Below, one piece after another: positions 54,671-61,881 of a stretch of DNA of 64,000 nucleotides; within the stretch, counting starts at the first letter, position 1, and every line of letters starts with the position of its first letter. Source of the DNA: Variovorax guangxiensis (lineage in GTDB: Bacteria; Pseudomonadota; Gammaproteobacteria; Burkholderiales; Burkholderiaceae_C); assembly GCF_003952165.1 (NCBI RefSeq), contig NZ_RXFT01000004.1:62001-126000 (forward strand), given 5' to 3'. The position numbers were made by a program, and so were the translations under genes. The notes beneath the pieces are model-generated. The model was not told where the DNA came from. It worked only from the letters and a program-made list of their open reading frames with translations, and did not search any database.

Positions 54671-55483
54671 TCAGTCGCGGAAGGAGGCCGGGCTGGCCGG
54701 GGCCAGGCGCTGAAGGAGCGCGCGCCATTCGCGGGCGTAGGGGTCATGCGGTGCGGAGGCGAGGCGGTTGGTGTCGCCGCTTTCGTACTGGCGCGCGGTC
54801 AGCTCGCAGACCTCCTCGGGCACCGGGTGCACGGCCTGGCCGGTGCCCTGGATGGCGACCTGCACGCGGCAGGCGCGCTCCAGGTTGTGCATGAGGATGA
54901 AGGCCTCTGCCACGCTGCGGCCCAGCGTGATCAGCCCGTGGTTGCGCAGGATCAGTGCGCGCGAATTCGGGCCGAGGTCGGCGACCAGGCGCTCGCGCTC
55001 CTCGTGGTTGAGCGCGATCCCTTCGAACTCGTGGTACGTCACGCGGTTGTGGAACTGCAGCGCCCACTGGTTGCACGGCTGCAGCCCGCCGGCCAGCGAG
55101 GACACGGCGACACCGGCGACGGTATGGGTGTGCAGCACGCAGACGGCGTCATGGCGCGCGGCATGCACGGCGCTGTGGATCGTGAAGCCGGCCGGGTTCA
55201 CGTCGTACTCGGAGGGCTCGACGATGTTGCCGTCCAGGTCGATCTTCACGAGCGAGGACGCCGTGATGTCGCGAAACAGCATGCCGAAGGGGTTGATCAG
55301 GAACTGGTCCGTGGTGCCGGGCACGCGGGCGGAGATGTGGGTGTAGATGCTGTCGTCCATCCCATAGAGGGCGACGAGCCGGTAGGCGGCTGCGAGGTCC
55401 TGCCGGAGCTGGCGCTCCGCGGATGCCATGGGAGGGAGGGTGCCGCCGCGTACGTCCGGGATGCTTCGTTCTGCTGTTTCCAT
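54671..55483 (-). CDS. Class II aldolase/adducin-family protein
   Basis: This 270-residue cytoplasmic protein has the zinc site HTHTVAGVAV and a later His in LRNHGLITLG, with an acidic residue in the ALNHEERERL region, typical of the class II aldolase/adducin fold. The start of the fold reads SARVPGTTDQFLINPFG. Many members cleave or decarboxylate phosphorylated or hydroxylated keto compounds, and many have no known substrate. It is the first gene of the 14-gene operon, 48 bases before the binding-protein gene. A palindrome lies 25-35 bases upstream of its start. A carbon-carbon cleavage late in the pathway is possible. Confidence 0.9.
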   Translation of the reverse strand: METAERSIPDVRGGTLPPMASAERQLRQDLAAAYRLVALYGMDDSIYTHISARVPGTTDQFLINPFGMLFRDITASSLVKIDLDGNIVEPSEYDVNPAGFTIHSAVHAARHDAVCVLHTHTVAGVAVSSLAGGLQPCNQWALQFHNRVTYHEFEGIALNHEERERLVADLGPNSRALILRNHGLITLGRSVAEAFILMHNLERACRVQVAIQGTGQAVHPVPEEVCELTARQYESGDTNRLASAPHDPYAREWRALLQRLAPASPASFRD

Positions 55484-55508
55484 TGAATCTCCGAAGATCG
55501 ACTGTCAT

Positions 55509-55518
55509 CTGTCGACAG
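55509..55518. promoter_or_regulatory. Palindrome CTGTCGACAG, candidate GntR-type operator
   Basis: A perfect 10-bp palindrome lies 26 bases upstream of the class II aldolase start, preceded by a partial echo (GACTGTCATC). GntR/FCD regulators bind short palindromes close to promoters, and one is encoded within the operon. The pairing of regulator and site is inferred. Confidence 0.45.
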
Positions 55519-55731
55519 TATTCATCTTGCAGTTTGCGTGCCAGCCCAGACATCGGCGAAAACCCGCAAATTGGCTGCAGTTGGCGTTTCAGCCGGCCTC
55601 GCATGCACCGCGAGCGGGCACGCCTGTCGTTTTGCGTGCAAGCCATGCAGCTTGATGGCGCGAATGCGCCCGCCCCGGCGGCCTCACGAATATCTTTGTC
55701 GCCCTAAAGGCTCAGCACTCCGGCGCTGCCT

Positions 55732-55763
55732 TATAATCACGAAAAAGCACGATCGTTCTTTTT
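55732..55763 (+). promoter_or_regulatory. etfB promoter -10 box with overlapping TetR-type inverted repeat
   Basis: TATAAT at 55732-55737 is a perfect -10 box; no good -35 is spaced 16-18 bases upstream. Just after it, AAAAAGC at 55742, ACGATCGT in the centre and TCTTTTT to 55763 form an inverted repeat with one mismatch per arm. The repeat covers the expected transcription start, the position of a repressor site. ACGATCGT-centred repeats are typical of TetR-family regulators of fatty-acid degradation genes in betaproteobacteria. Confidence 0.62.
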
Positions 55764-55871
55764 TATGGCGCCAGCGCCGACGGGAAGAATGGAGAGGCGG
55801 CAAAGGTCGCGCCCTAGAATGACCGGTTTGCCCTCGAAGCCCCCTTTTTGCAATCCAATGGAGTCAAGTCA

Positions 55872-56621
55872 ATGAAGGTTCTTGTGCCTGTCAAACGGGT
55901 CGTCGATTACAACGTGAAGGTGCGCGTGAAGAGCGACGGCACCGGAGTGGACATTGCCAACGTCAAGATGAGCATGAACCCCTTCGACGAGATCGCCGTT
56001 GAAGAAGCCGTGCGGCTGAAGGAAAAGGGCGTGGTCACCGAAGTCATCGCCGTCTCCTGCGGCGACGCCAAGAGCCAGGAAACCCTGCGCACCGCCATGG
56101 CCATCGGTGCCGATCGCGGCATCCTGGTGGAAACCACCGAAGAACTGCAGCCCCTGGCTGTCGCCAAGCTGCTGAAGGCGCTGGTCGACAAGGAGCAGCC
56201 TTCCCTCATCATCCTCGGCAAGCAGGCCATCGACGACGACGCCAACCAGACCGGCCAGATGCTGGCGGCCTTGGCTGATCTTCCCCAAGCCACCTTCGCC
56301 TCGAAGGTCGAAGTCGCAGGCGACAAGGCTACCGTGACCCGCGAAGTCGACGGCGGCCTGGAAACCGTGGCGCTGACGCTGCCCGCGGTCATCACCACCG
56401 ACCTGCGTCTGAACGAGCCGCGCTACGTGACGCTGCCCAACATCATGAAGGCCAAGAAGAAGCAGCTCGACACGGTCAAGCCGGAAGAGCTGGGCGTGGA
56501 CGTGAAGCCCCGCCTGAAGACCCTCAAGGTCGCCGAGCCGCCGAAGCGTGGTGCCGGCATCAAGGTGCCCGACGTTGCGACGCTGGTGGACAAACTGAAG
56601 AACGAAGCGAAGGTGATCTGA
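55872..56621 (+). CDS. etfB: Electron transfer flavoprotein beta subunit
   Basis: This 249-residue ETF beta subunit starts [14 protein letters not shown] and has the AMP-binding region ([20 protein letters not shown]). The signature [19 protein letters not shown] then [25 protein letters not shown] (core [14 protein letters not shown]) is diagnostic. The ATG at 55872 is preferred because family proteins begin at MKVLV. With EtfA it carries electrons from acyl-CoA dehydrogenases to ETF-quinone oxidoreductase in the cytoplasm. It is two bases ahead of etfA. The operator candidate upstream suggests control by fatty-acid-linked signals. Confidence 0.97.
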   Translation: MKVLVPVKRVVDYNVKVRVKSDGTGVDIANVKMSMNPFDEIAVEEAVRLKEKGVVTEVIAVSCGDAKSQETLRTAMAIGADRGILVETTEELQPLAVAKLLKALVDKEQPSLIILGKQAIDDDANQTGQMLAALADLPQATFASKVEVAGDKATVTREVDGGLETVALTLPAVITTDLRLNEPRYVTLPNIMKAKKKQLDTVKPEELGVDVKPRLKTLKVAEPPKRGAGIKVPDVATLVDKLKNEAKVI

Positions 56622-56623
56622 AC

Positions 56624-57556
56624 ATGACCGCACTTGTTATTGCCGAACACGACCACGCCAGCATCAAGCCGGCCACCCTCAACACCGTGACCGCAGCGCT
56701 GGCCTGCGGAGGCGACGTCCACGTGCTCGTGGCCGGCGCCAATGCAGCCGAAGCGGCCAAGGCAGCGGCACAGATCGCAGGCGTGGCCAAGGTCATCGCA
56801 GCCGACAGCCCGAGCCTTGCTGAAAACCTCGCCGAGAACGTCGCAGCCCAGGTGCTCGCGATCGCCGGCAGCTACAGCCACATCCTGTTCCCCTCGACCG
56901 CCAACGGCAAGAACGTCGCGCCGCGCGTGGCCGCCAAGCTGGACGTGGCGCAGATCAGCGACATCACGGCCGTGGTGAGCGCAGACACCTTCGAGCGTCC
57001 GATCTATGCGGGCAACGCCATTGCCACCGTGCAGAGCAGTGATGCGACCAAGGTCATCACCGTTCGCACGACCGGCTTCGACGCCGCGGCAGCCACCGGT
57101 GGCAGCGCCGCCGTCGAATCGGCTGAAGGCGTGGCAGACAGCGGCAAGAGCAGCTTCGTGGGCCGTGAAGTCACCAAGAGCGAGCGTCCTGAACTGACGG
57201 CCGCCAAGATCATCGTTTCTGGTGGCCGTGCCCTGGGCAGCGCCGAGAAGTTCACCGAGGTGATGGCACCCCTGGCCGACAAGCTCAACGCCGGCCTGGG
57301 CGCCAGCCGTGCAGCCGTCGACGCGGGCTACGCCCCGAACGACTGGCAGGTGGGCCAGACGGGCAAGATCGTCGCGCCGCAGCTGTACATCGCAGCGGGC
57401 ATCTCGGGCGCGATCCAGCATCTGGCCGGCATGAAGGACTCGAAGGTGATCGTGGCGATCAACAAGGACGAAGAGGCGCCGATCTTCTCGGTGGCCGACT
57501 ACGGCCTCGTGGCCGACCTGTTCACGGCCGTGCCGGAACTGGTGAAAGCGCTCTGA
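56624..57556 (+). CDS. etfA: Electron transfer flavoprotein alpha subunit
   Basis: This 310-residue ETF alpha subunit has an N-terminal ETF domain and a C-terminal FAD domain. The latter includes [37 protein letters not shown] (core [14 protein letters not shown]) and [21 protein letters not shown]. These are the standard FAD-binding segments, and the length is normal. It pairs with EtfB as the electron acceptor for the acyl-CoA dehydrogenase encoded next. A hairpin terminator 24 bases after the stop means that the dehydrogenase gene is at least partly expressed from its own signals. Confidence 0.97.
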   Translation: MTALVIAEHDHASIKPATLNTVTAALACGGDVHVLVAGANAAEAAKAAAQIAGVAKVIAADSPSLAENLAENVAAQVLAIAGSYSHILFPSTANGKNVAPRVAAKLDVAQISDITAVVSADTFERPIYAGNAIATVQSSDATKVITVRTTGFDAAAATGGSAAVESAEGVADSGKSSFVGREVTKSERPELTAAKIIVSGGRALGSAEKFTEVMAPLADKLNAGLGASRAAVDAGYAPNDWQVGQTGKIVAPQLYIAAGISGAIQHLAGMKDSKVIVAINKDEEAPIFSVADYGLVADLFTAVPELVKAL

Positions 57557-57579
57557 TCGCATCGCTGCACTGAGCCAGA

Positions 57580-57603
57580 GGGCATCGTTCGCGATGCCCT
57601 TTT
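57580..57603 (+). terminator. Rho-independent terminator after etfA
   Basis: A perfect 8-bp stem GGGCATCG/CGATGCCC with the stable loop TTCG is followed by TTTT. It lies 24 bases after the etfA stop and 28 before the acyl-CoA dehydrogenase start. The short T-run suggests partial read-through. Confidence 0.85.
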
Positions 57604-57630
57604 CGTATCCGCTGTATCTGGAGACATGAC

Positions 57631-59421
57631 ATGAGCTACACAGCCCCCATCAAGGACATGCTGTTCGACATCGAGCACCTGGCCAACATCGGCGAGATCG
57701 CGAAGCTGCCGGGCTTCGAGGATGCCGGCCTCGAAACCGCGCAGGCCGTGCTCGAAGAGTGCGCGCGCTTCAACCAGGACGTGATCGCGCCCCTGAACGT
57801 GGCGGGCGACCGCAATCCCTCGTCGTTCAAGGATGGCGCCGTCACCACTACGCCGGGCTTCAAGGAAGCCTTCGCGCAGTACGTGGCCGGTGGGTGGCAG
57901 GGGCTGCAGCATCCGGCGGATTTCGGTGGCCAGGGCCTGCCCAAGACCATCGGCGCTGCTTGCGGCGAGATGCTCAACTCGGCCAACATGAGCTTCGCAC
58001 TGTGCCCGCTCTTGAGCGACGGCGCCATCGAGGCGCTGCTCACGGCCGGCTCCGACGAGCTCAAGGCCACCTACCTCGAGAAGCTCGTGAGCGGCCAGTG
58101 GACGGGCACGATGAACCTCACCGAGCCGCAGGCCGGCAGCGACCTCGCCATGGTGCGCAGCCGCGCCGAGCCACAGCCCGACGGCACCTACAAGGTGTTC
58201 GGCACCAAGATCTTCATCACCTACGGCGAGCACGACATGGCGCAGAACATCGTGCACCTCGTGCTGGCCCGCGTGGCCGGCGCGCCCGAAGGCGTGAAGG
58301 GCATCAGCCTGTTCGTCGTGCCCAAGTTCCTCGTGAACAAGGATGGCTCGCTTGGCGAGCGCAACGACGTGCACTGCGTGAGCATCGAGCACAAGATGGG
58401 CATCAAGGCGTCGCCCACGGCCGTGCTGCAGTATGGCGACCACGGCGGGGCCATCGGCTATCTCGTCGGCCAGGAGAACCGCGGCCTCGAGTACATGTTC
58501 ATCATGATGAACTCCGCCCGCTACGCCGTGGGCATGCAGGGCATCGCGATCGCCGAGCGCGCCTACCAGCACGCCGTGGCCTACGCGAAGGAGCGCGTGC
58601 AGAGCCGCCCGGTGGACGGCTCCATCAACGCCAGCGCGCCGATCATCCATCACCCCGACGTCAAGCGCATGCTGATGACGATGCGCGCCTACACCGAAGG
58701 CTGCCGTGCCATGGCCAGCGTGGCCGCCGCAGCCTACGACGCCGCGCACCATCACCCCGACGCGGACGCGCGCAAGCAGAACCAGGCCTTCTACGAATTC
58801 ATGGTTCCGCTGGTGAAGGGCTACAGCACCGAGATGAGCCTTGAAGTGGCCTCGCTGGGCGTACAGGTTCACGGCGGCATGGGCTTCATCGAGGAGACCG
58901 GCGCGGCGCAGTACTACCGTGACGCCAAGATCCTGACGATCTACGAAGGCACCACCGCCATCCAGGCCAACGACCTCGTGGGCCGCAAGACGGCGCGCGA
59001 CGGCGGCCAGACAGCCAAGGCGATCGCCGCGCAGATCGAGAAGACCGAAGCCGAGCTGGCCAGGATCGACAACCCCGCTGCCGCGGCCGTGCTCAAGCGC
59101 CTGAAGGCTGCGCGCCAGGCCTTCGTCGAAGTCGTCGATTTCGTGGCCGGCCAGACCAAGGCCTCGCCCAACGCGGTGTTCGCGGGCAGCGTGCCCTACC
59201 TGATGCTCGCGGGCAACCTGGTGGCAGGCTGGCAGCTCGCGCGTTCGCTGATCATTGCGCAGGACCTTGCCTCGCGCAGCTTCGACACCGACTTCATGCT
59301 GGCGAAGATCGCCACCGCGCGCTTCTACGCCGAGCACATCCTCAACAAGGTGCCGGGCATCCGCGACAGCATCGTCGACGGTGCCGAGAGCGTGACGGCG
59401 CTGGCGCTCGAGGCTTTCTGA
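57631..59421 (+). CDS. Acyl-CoA dehydrogenase, long (FadE/AcdA-type with extra C-terminal domain)
   Basis: This 596-residue FAD enzyme has acyl-CoA dehydrogenase N-terminal, middle and C-terminal domains followed by an additional C-terminal helical domain, as in the ~600-residue betaproteobacterial enzymes. It has WTGTMNLTEPQAGSDL (FAD contact; core LTEPQAGSD), IFITYGEHDM, and GGMGFIEETGAAQYYRDAKI with YEGTTAIQANDL containing the catalytic-Glu region near residue 435. It introduces the trans-2 double bond in fatty acyl-CoA and passes electrons to the neighbouring EtfAB. Chain-length preference cannot be read. It is followed by a large inverted repeat. Confidence 0.94.
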   Translation: MSYTAPIKDMLFDIEHLANIGEIAKLPGFEDAGLETAQAVLEECARFNQDVIAPLNVAGDRNPSSFKDGAVTTTPGFKEAFAQYVAGGWQGLQHPADFGGQGLPKTIGAACGEMLNSANMSFALCPLLSDGAIEALLTAGSDELKATYLEKLVSGQWTGTMNLTEPQAGSDLAMVRSRAEPQPDGTYKVFGTKIFITYGEHDMAQNIVHLVLARVAGAPEGVKGISLFVVPKFLVNKDGSLGERNDVHCVSIEHKMGIKASPTAVLQYGDHGGAIGYLVGQENRGLEYMFIMMNSARYAVGMQGIAIAERAYQHAVAYAKERVQSRPVDGSINASAPIIHHPDVKRMLMTMRAYTEGCRAMASVAAAAYDAAHHHPDADARKQNQAFYEFMVPLVKGYSTEMSLEVASLGVQVHGGMGFIEETGAAQYYRDAKILTIYEGTTAIQANDLVGRKTARDGGQTAKAIAAQIEKTEAELARIDNPAAAAVLKRLKAARQAFVEVVDFVAGQTKASPNAVFAGSVPYLMLAGNLVAGWQLARSLIIAQDLASRSFDTDFMLAKIATARFYAEHILNKVPGIRDSIVDGAESVTALALEAF

Positions 59422-59429
59422 AATACGGA

Positions 59430-59546
59430 CAGCCGAACGCAGAAGTCGCAAAGGTTACGCAGAAGTCGCAGAAGAAAAACCAGAATTTGTCTTCGGGTCC
59501 TTTCGCGACCTTTGCGTAGTTTTTGTCTTCCTTCTACGTTCGGCTG
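59430..59546. repeat. Large imperfect inverted repeat (probable dispersed palindromic element)
   Basis: CAGCCGAACG at 59430-59439 pairs perfectly with CGTTCGGCTG at 59537-59546. Inside, GCAAAGGTTACGC pairs imperfectly with GCGACCTTTGCGTAG, and the direct repeat CGCAGAAGTCGCA-type words recur on the left arm. The 117-bp element fills the gap between the dehydrogenase gene and the flavoprotein gene. I remember similar CGCAGAAGTCGCAGAAG elements in Comamonadaceae genomes, so a mobile or multi-copy palindromic repeat is likely. Confidence 0.65.
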
Positions 59547-59587
59547 CCCGATCCCGCATTCAACACAACTTTCAAGAGACAAGCATC

Positions 59588-60550
59588 ATGTCGAAACTGC
59601 CTCCCGTCCTCGCGAACCTGCCGCTGCCGATCATCGGCTCGCCGCTGTTCATCATCAGCAACCCCAAGCTCGTGATCGCGCAATGCAAGGCGGGCGTGGT
59701 GGGTTCGATGCCGGCGCTCAACGCACGTCCTGCGGCGCAGCTGGAAGACTGGCTCGCCGAGATCACCGAGGAACTGGCGGCCTACAACAAGGCCAACCCC
59801 GACAAGCCCGCTGCACCGTTCGCCATCAACCAGATCGTGCACAAGAGCAATGACCGGCTCGAGCACGACATGGAGATGGTCGTGAAGTACAAGGTGCCGA
59901 TCGTCATCACCTCGCTGGGTGCGCGCACCGACGTGAACGAGGCAGTGCACAGCTACGGCGGCGTGACGCTGCACGACATCATCAACAACAAGTTCGCGCA
60001 GAAGGCGATCGAGAAGGGGGCCGACGGCATCATCGCCGTGGCGGCCGGCGCCGGCGGCCATGCGGGCACGAAGAGCCCGTTCGCGCTGGTGCAGGAAATC
60101 CGCCAGTGGTTCGACGGCCCGATCGCACTGTCGGGCTCTATCGCCACCGGCGGGGCGGTGCTGGCGGCACAGGCCATGGGCGCCGACTTCGCCTACATCG
60201 GCACGGCCTTCATCGCCACCGAGGAGGCGCGCGCGAGCGACGAGTACAAGCAGGCCATCGTCGACGGCACCTCCGACGACATCGTCTATTCGAGCCTCTT
60301 CACCGGCGTGCACGGCAACTACCTTGCGCCCAGCATCATCAAGGCCGGCATGGATCCGGCCAACCTGCCCGAAGGCGACGTGAAGACGATGAACTTCGGC
60401 GGCGGCGAAGGCAGCAAGGCCAAGGCCTGGAAGGACATCTGGGGTTCGGGCCAGGGCATCGGTGCCGTGACCGAGGTGGCCACCGCCGGCGCCTTCATCG
60501 AGAAGCTCAAGCGCGAATACACGGAGGCAAGGCAGCGGTTGGCGCTTTGA
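59588..60550 (+). CDS. NPD-family FMN oxidoreductase (nitronate monooxygenase-like)
   Basis: This 320-residue TIM-barrel flavoprotein has PLPIIGSPLFIISNPKLVIAQCKAG at the start (core PLFIISNP). FMN phosphate-binding segments follow: AGAGGHAGTKSPFALV with the catalytic-type His, then LSGSIATGGAVLAAQAMGADFAYIGTAFIAT. It belongs to the nitronate monooxygenase/2-nitropropane dioxygenase family, whose members oxidise nitronates or act as enoyl reductases in unsaturated fatty-acid breakdown. Its place beside an acyl-CoA dehydrogenase and ETF favours the fatty-acid side. Its stop overlaps a possible TTG start of the following membrane protein gene. Confidence 0.92.
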   Translation: MSKLPPVLANLPLPIIGSPLFIISNPKLVIAQCKAGVVGSMPALNARPAAQLEDWLAEITEELAAYNKANPDKPAAPFAINQIVHKSNDRLEHDMEMVVKYKVPIVITSLGARTDVNEAVHSYGGVTLHDIINNKFAQKAIEKGADGIIAVAAGAGGHAGTKSPFALVQEIRQWFDGPIALSGSIATGGAVLAAQAMGADFAYIGTAFIATEEARASDEYKQAIVDGTSDDIVYSSLFTGVHGNYLAPSIIKAGMDPANLPEGDVKTMNFGGGEGSKAKAWKDIWGSGQGIGAVTEVATAGAFIEKLKREYTEARQRLAL

Positions 60551-61725
60551 CTGCCTTTGCCGACGGCGCCGCGCCCGTTGCGAGCGCGCCGCCGTCTTCA
60601 TCCGCGGGACGCATGCCGCTGCTCGATGCGGCAAAGGGCGTCGCCTGCGCGGTGATCGTCGGACATCACCTTTCGCGCTACGGCCCGATGCCGGCGGGCG
60701 CATACGCGCTCGCACCCGATTTCTTCGCCTGGCTGGCCGACGAAGGGCGGCTGGCGGTTCAGGTGTTCCTGGTGATCGCAGGCTTCCTGGCGGCGGCCAG
60801 TCTTGCGCCCGACGGCACGCTGCGAGTGGACCGGCCGGTGGCGCGCATCCTGCAGCGCTATGGGCGGCTGATCATGCCGTACCTCGCCGCGCTCACCGTG
60901 TGCGTGCTGGTCGCGGCGGTCGTGCGGCCCTGGCTCGACGAAGAGGTGGTGCCGGCTGCGCCGACTTTCGGGCAATTGATCGCCCACGGCCTGCTGCTGC
61001 AGGATCTGCTGGGTTACGAGTCGCTCTCCACGGGCGTCTGGTACGTGGCCATCGACTTCCAGCTCTTTGCGCTGGCGTTGGTGCTGGTGGGGTTGCCGTC
61101 GATGCTGCAGCGCACCGGCGGCCCGGCACCGCAGGGCCTGCGGGCGCGATGGCTGCCCGTGGCGCTGGTCTTCGGGCTGGCAGTGGCTTCGCTCGCGCTC
61201 TTCAATCGCAATGCGGGGCTGGACGACACTGCCTTCTATTTCTTCGGCACCTACGGCCTGGGCATGCTGGTGTTCTGGATCGGGCGCGCGACGCGATACA
61301 GCACGTGGCAGAGCGCGATCGCGCTGCTGGCGCTGGTTGGGGCGGGCGCGCTGGCGATCGACTGGCGCAGCCGCATCGCGACCGCGCTGGTCACGGCGCT
61401 GCTGATTGCCATTGCTCAGCGGCGGAACTGGCTGTCGCCGAAGCACTGGCCCGCGACGGCGATGCCGCTGGTGCGGCTGGGGCGGATGTCGTATTCGTTG
61501 TTCCTCATCCACTTTCCGGTGCTGCTCGCCATGAATGCTGCGGTTGCGAATGCAGGTCCGCACGGCTCGTGGTTCGACGCGGCCGGCCTTGTGGCGACTT
61601 TCGGCCTGTCGGTGGTCGCCGCGGCGTTGCTCTATCGCTGGGTGGAAGCGCGCCCGGCCTCCTGGCGCGCGGTGTTCGCGCTGTTCGCCGCGCTGCTGGT
61701 CAGCGGAATAGTCGTTTCTCATTAA
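60547..61725 (+). CDS. Membrane acyltransferase (acyltransferase 3 family)
   Basis: This protein of about 392 residues has roughly ten membrane segments and the acyltransferase 3 catalytic block LLDAAKGVACAVIVGHHLSRYGP (core VIVGHHL, with the conserved His). The late SYSLFLIHFPVLL segment is also typical of OafA/NodX-like enzymes that O-acetylate sugars or glycans. The start is uncertain: the TTG at 60547 overlaps the preceding stop (TTGA) and gives a 22-residue cytoplasmic leader, whereas the ATG at 60613 begins directly at MPLLDAAKG. Neither has a strong ribosome site. The acceptor is unknown, with no polysaccharide genes nearby. Confidence 0.85.
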   Translation: MTAFADGAAPVASAPPSSSAGRMPLLDAAKGVACAVIVGHHLSRYGPMPAGAYALAPDFFAWLADEGRLAVQVFLVIAGFLAAASLAPDGTLRVDRPVARILQRYGRLIMPYLAALTVCVLVAAVVRPWLDEEVVPAAPTFGQLIAHGLLLQDLLGYESLSTGVWYVAIDFQLFALALVLVGLPSMLQRTGGPAPQGLRARWLPVALVFGLAVASLALFNRNAGLDDTAFYFFGTYGLGMLVFWIGRATRYSTWQSAIALLALVGAGALAIDWRSRIATALVTALLIAIAQRRNWLSPKHWPATAMPLVRLGRMSYSLFLIHFPVLLAMNAAVANAGPHGSWFDAAGLVATFGLSVVAAALLYRWVEARPASWRAVFALFAALLVSGIVVSH

Positions 61726-61832
61726 GGAACGGGCGCGCCAGCGCAGGCGCACCGTCCGAATCTTCCTGAACCGGTTGCGTTAGCGCGCGGGAGCGTGCAG
61801 TCTGCGGGCTCGTCAGCCGCCTCAGTCTCCGG

Positions 61833-61864
61833 TATGATTGTGGAAATTTCAGTAAATACTGAAA
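61833..61864 (+). promoter_or_regulatory. cydDC promoter with 18-bp palindromic operator candidate
   Basis: TATGAT at 61833-61838 is a good -10 box. From 61847 to 61864 runs TTTCAGTAAATACTGAAA, an exact palindrome over 18 bases, covering the expected transcription start and ending 17 bases before the cydD ATG. The position is that of a repressor operator. No regulator gene lies nearby in the window, so the binding protein is unknown. Confidence 0.7.
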
Positions 61865-61881
61865 ATTCACGAAACTAAGGA

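Larger units (their letters stand above)
55484..55871. other. Divergent promoter region between the catabolic operon and etfBA
   Basis: This 388-bp stretch has no supported gene; the short frames in it look like noise. Near the left edge is a perfect CTGTCGACAG palindrome (55509-55518). Near the right edge are TATAAT at 55732 and a TetR-type inverted repeat at 55742-55763. In between, the sequence is of average composition with no hairpin-plus-T-run or riboswitch-like element that I could see. Confidence 0.7.

Noticed and set aside
55696..55701. TTGTCG as -35 box for the etfB promoter
   Set aside because: The spacing to TATAAT at 55732 is 30 bases, far from the usual 16-18.
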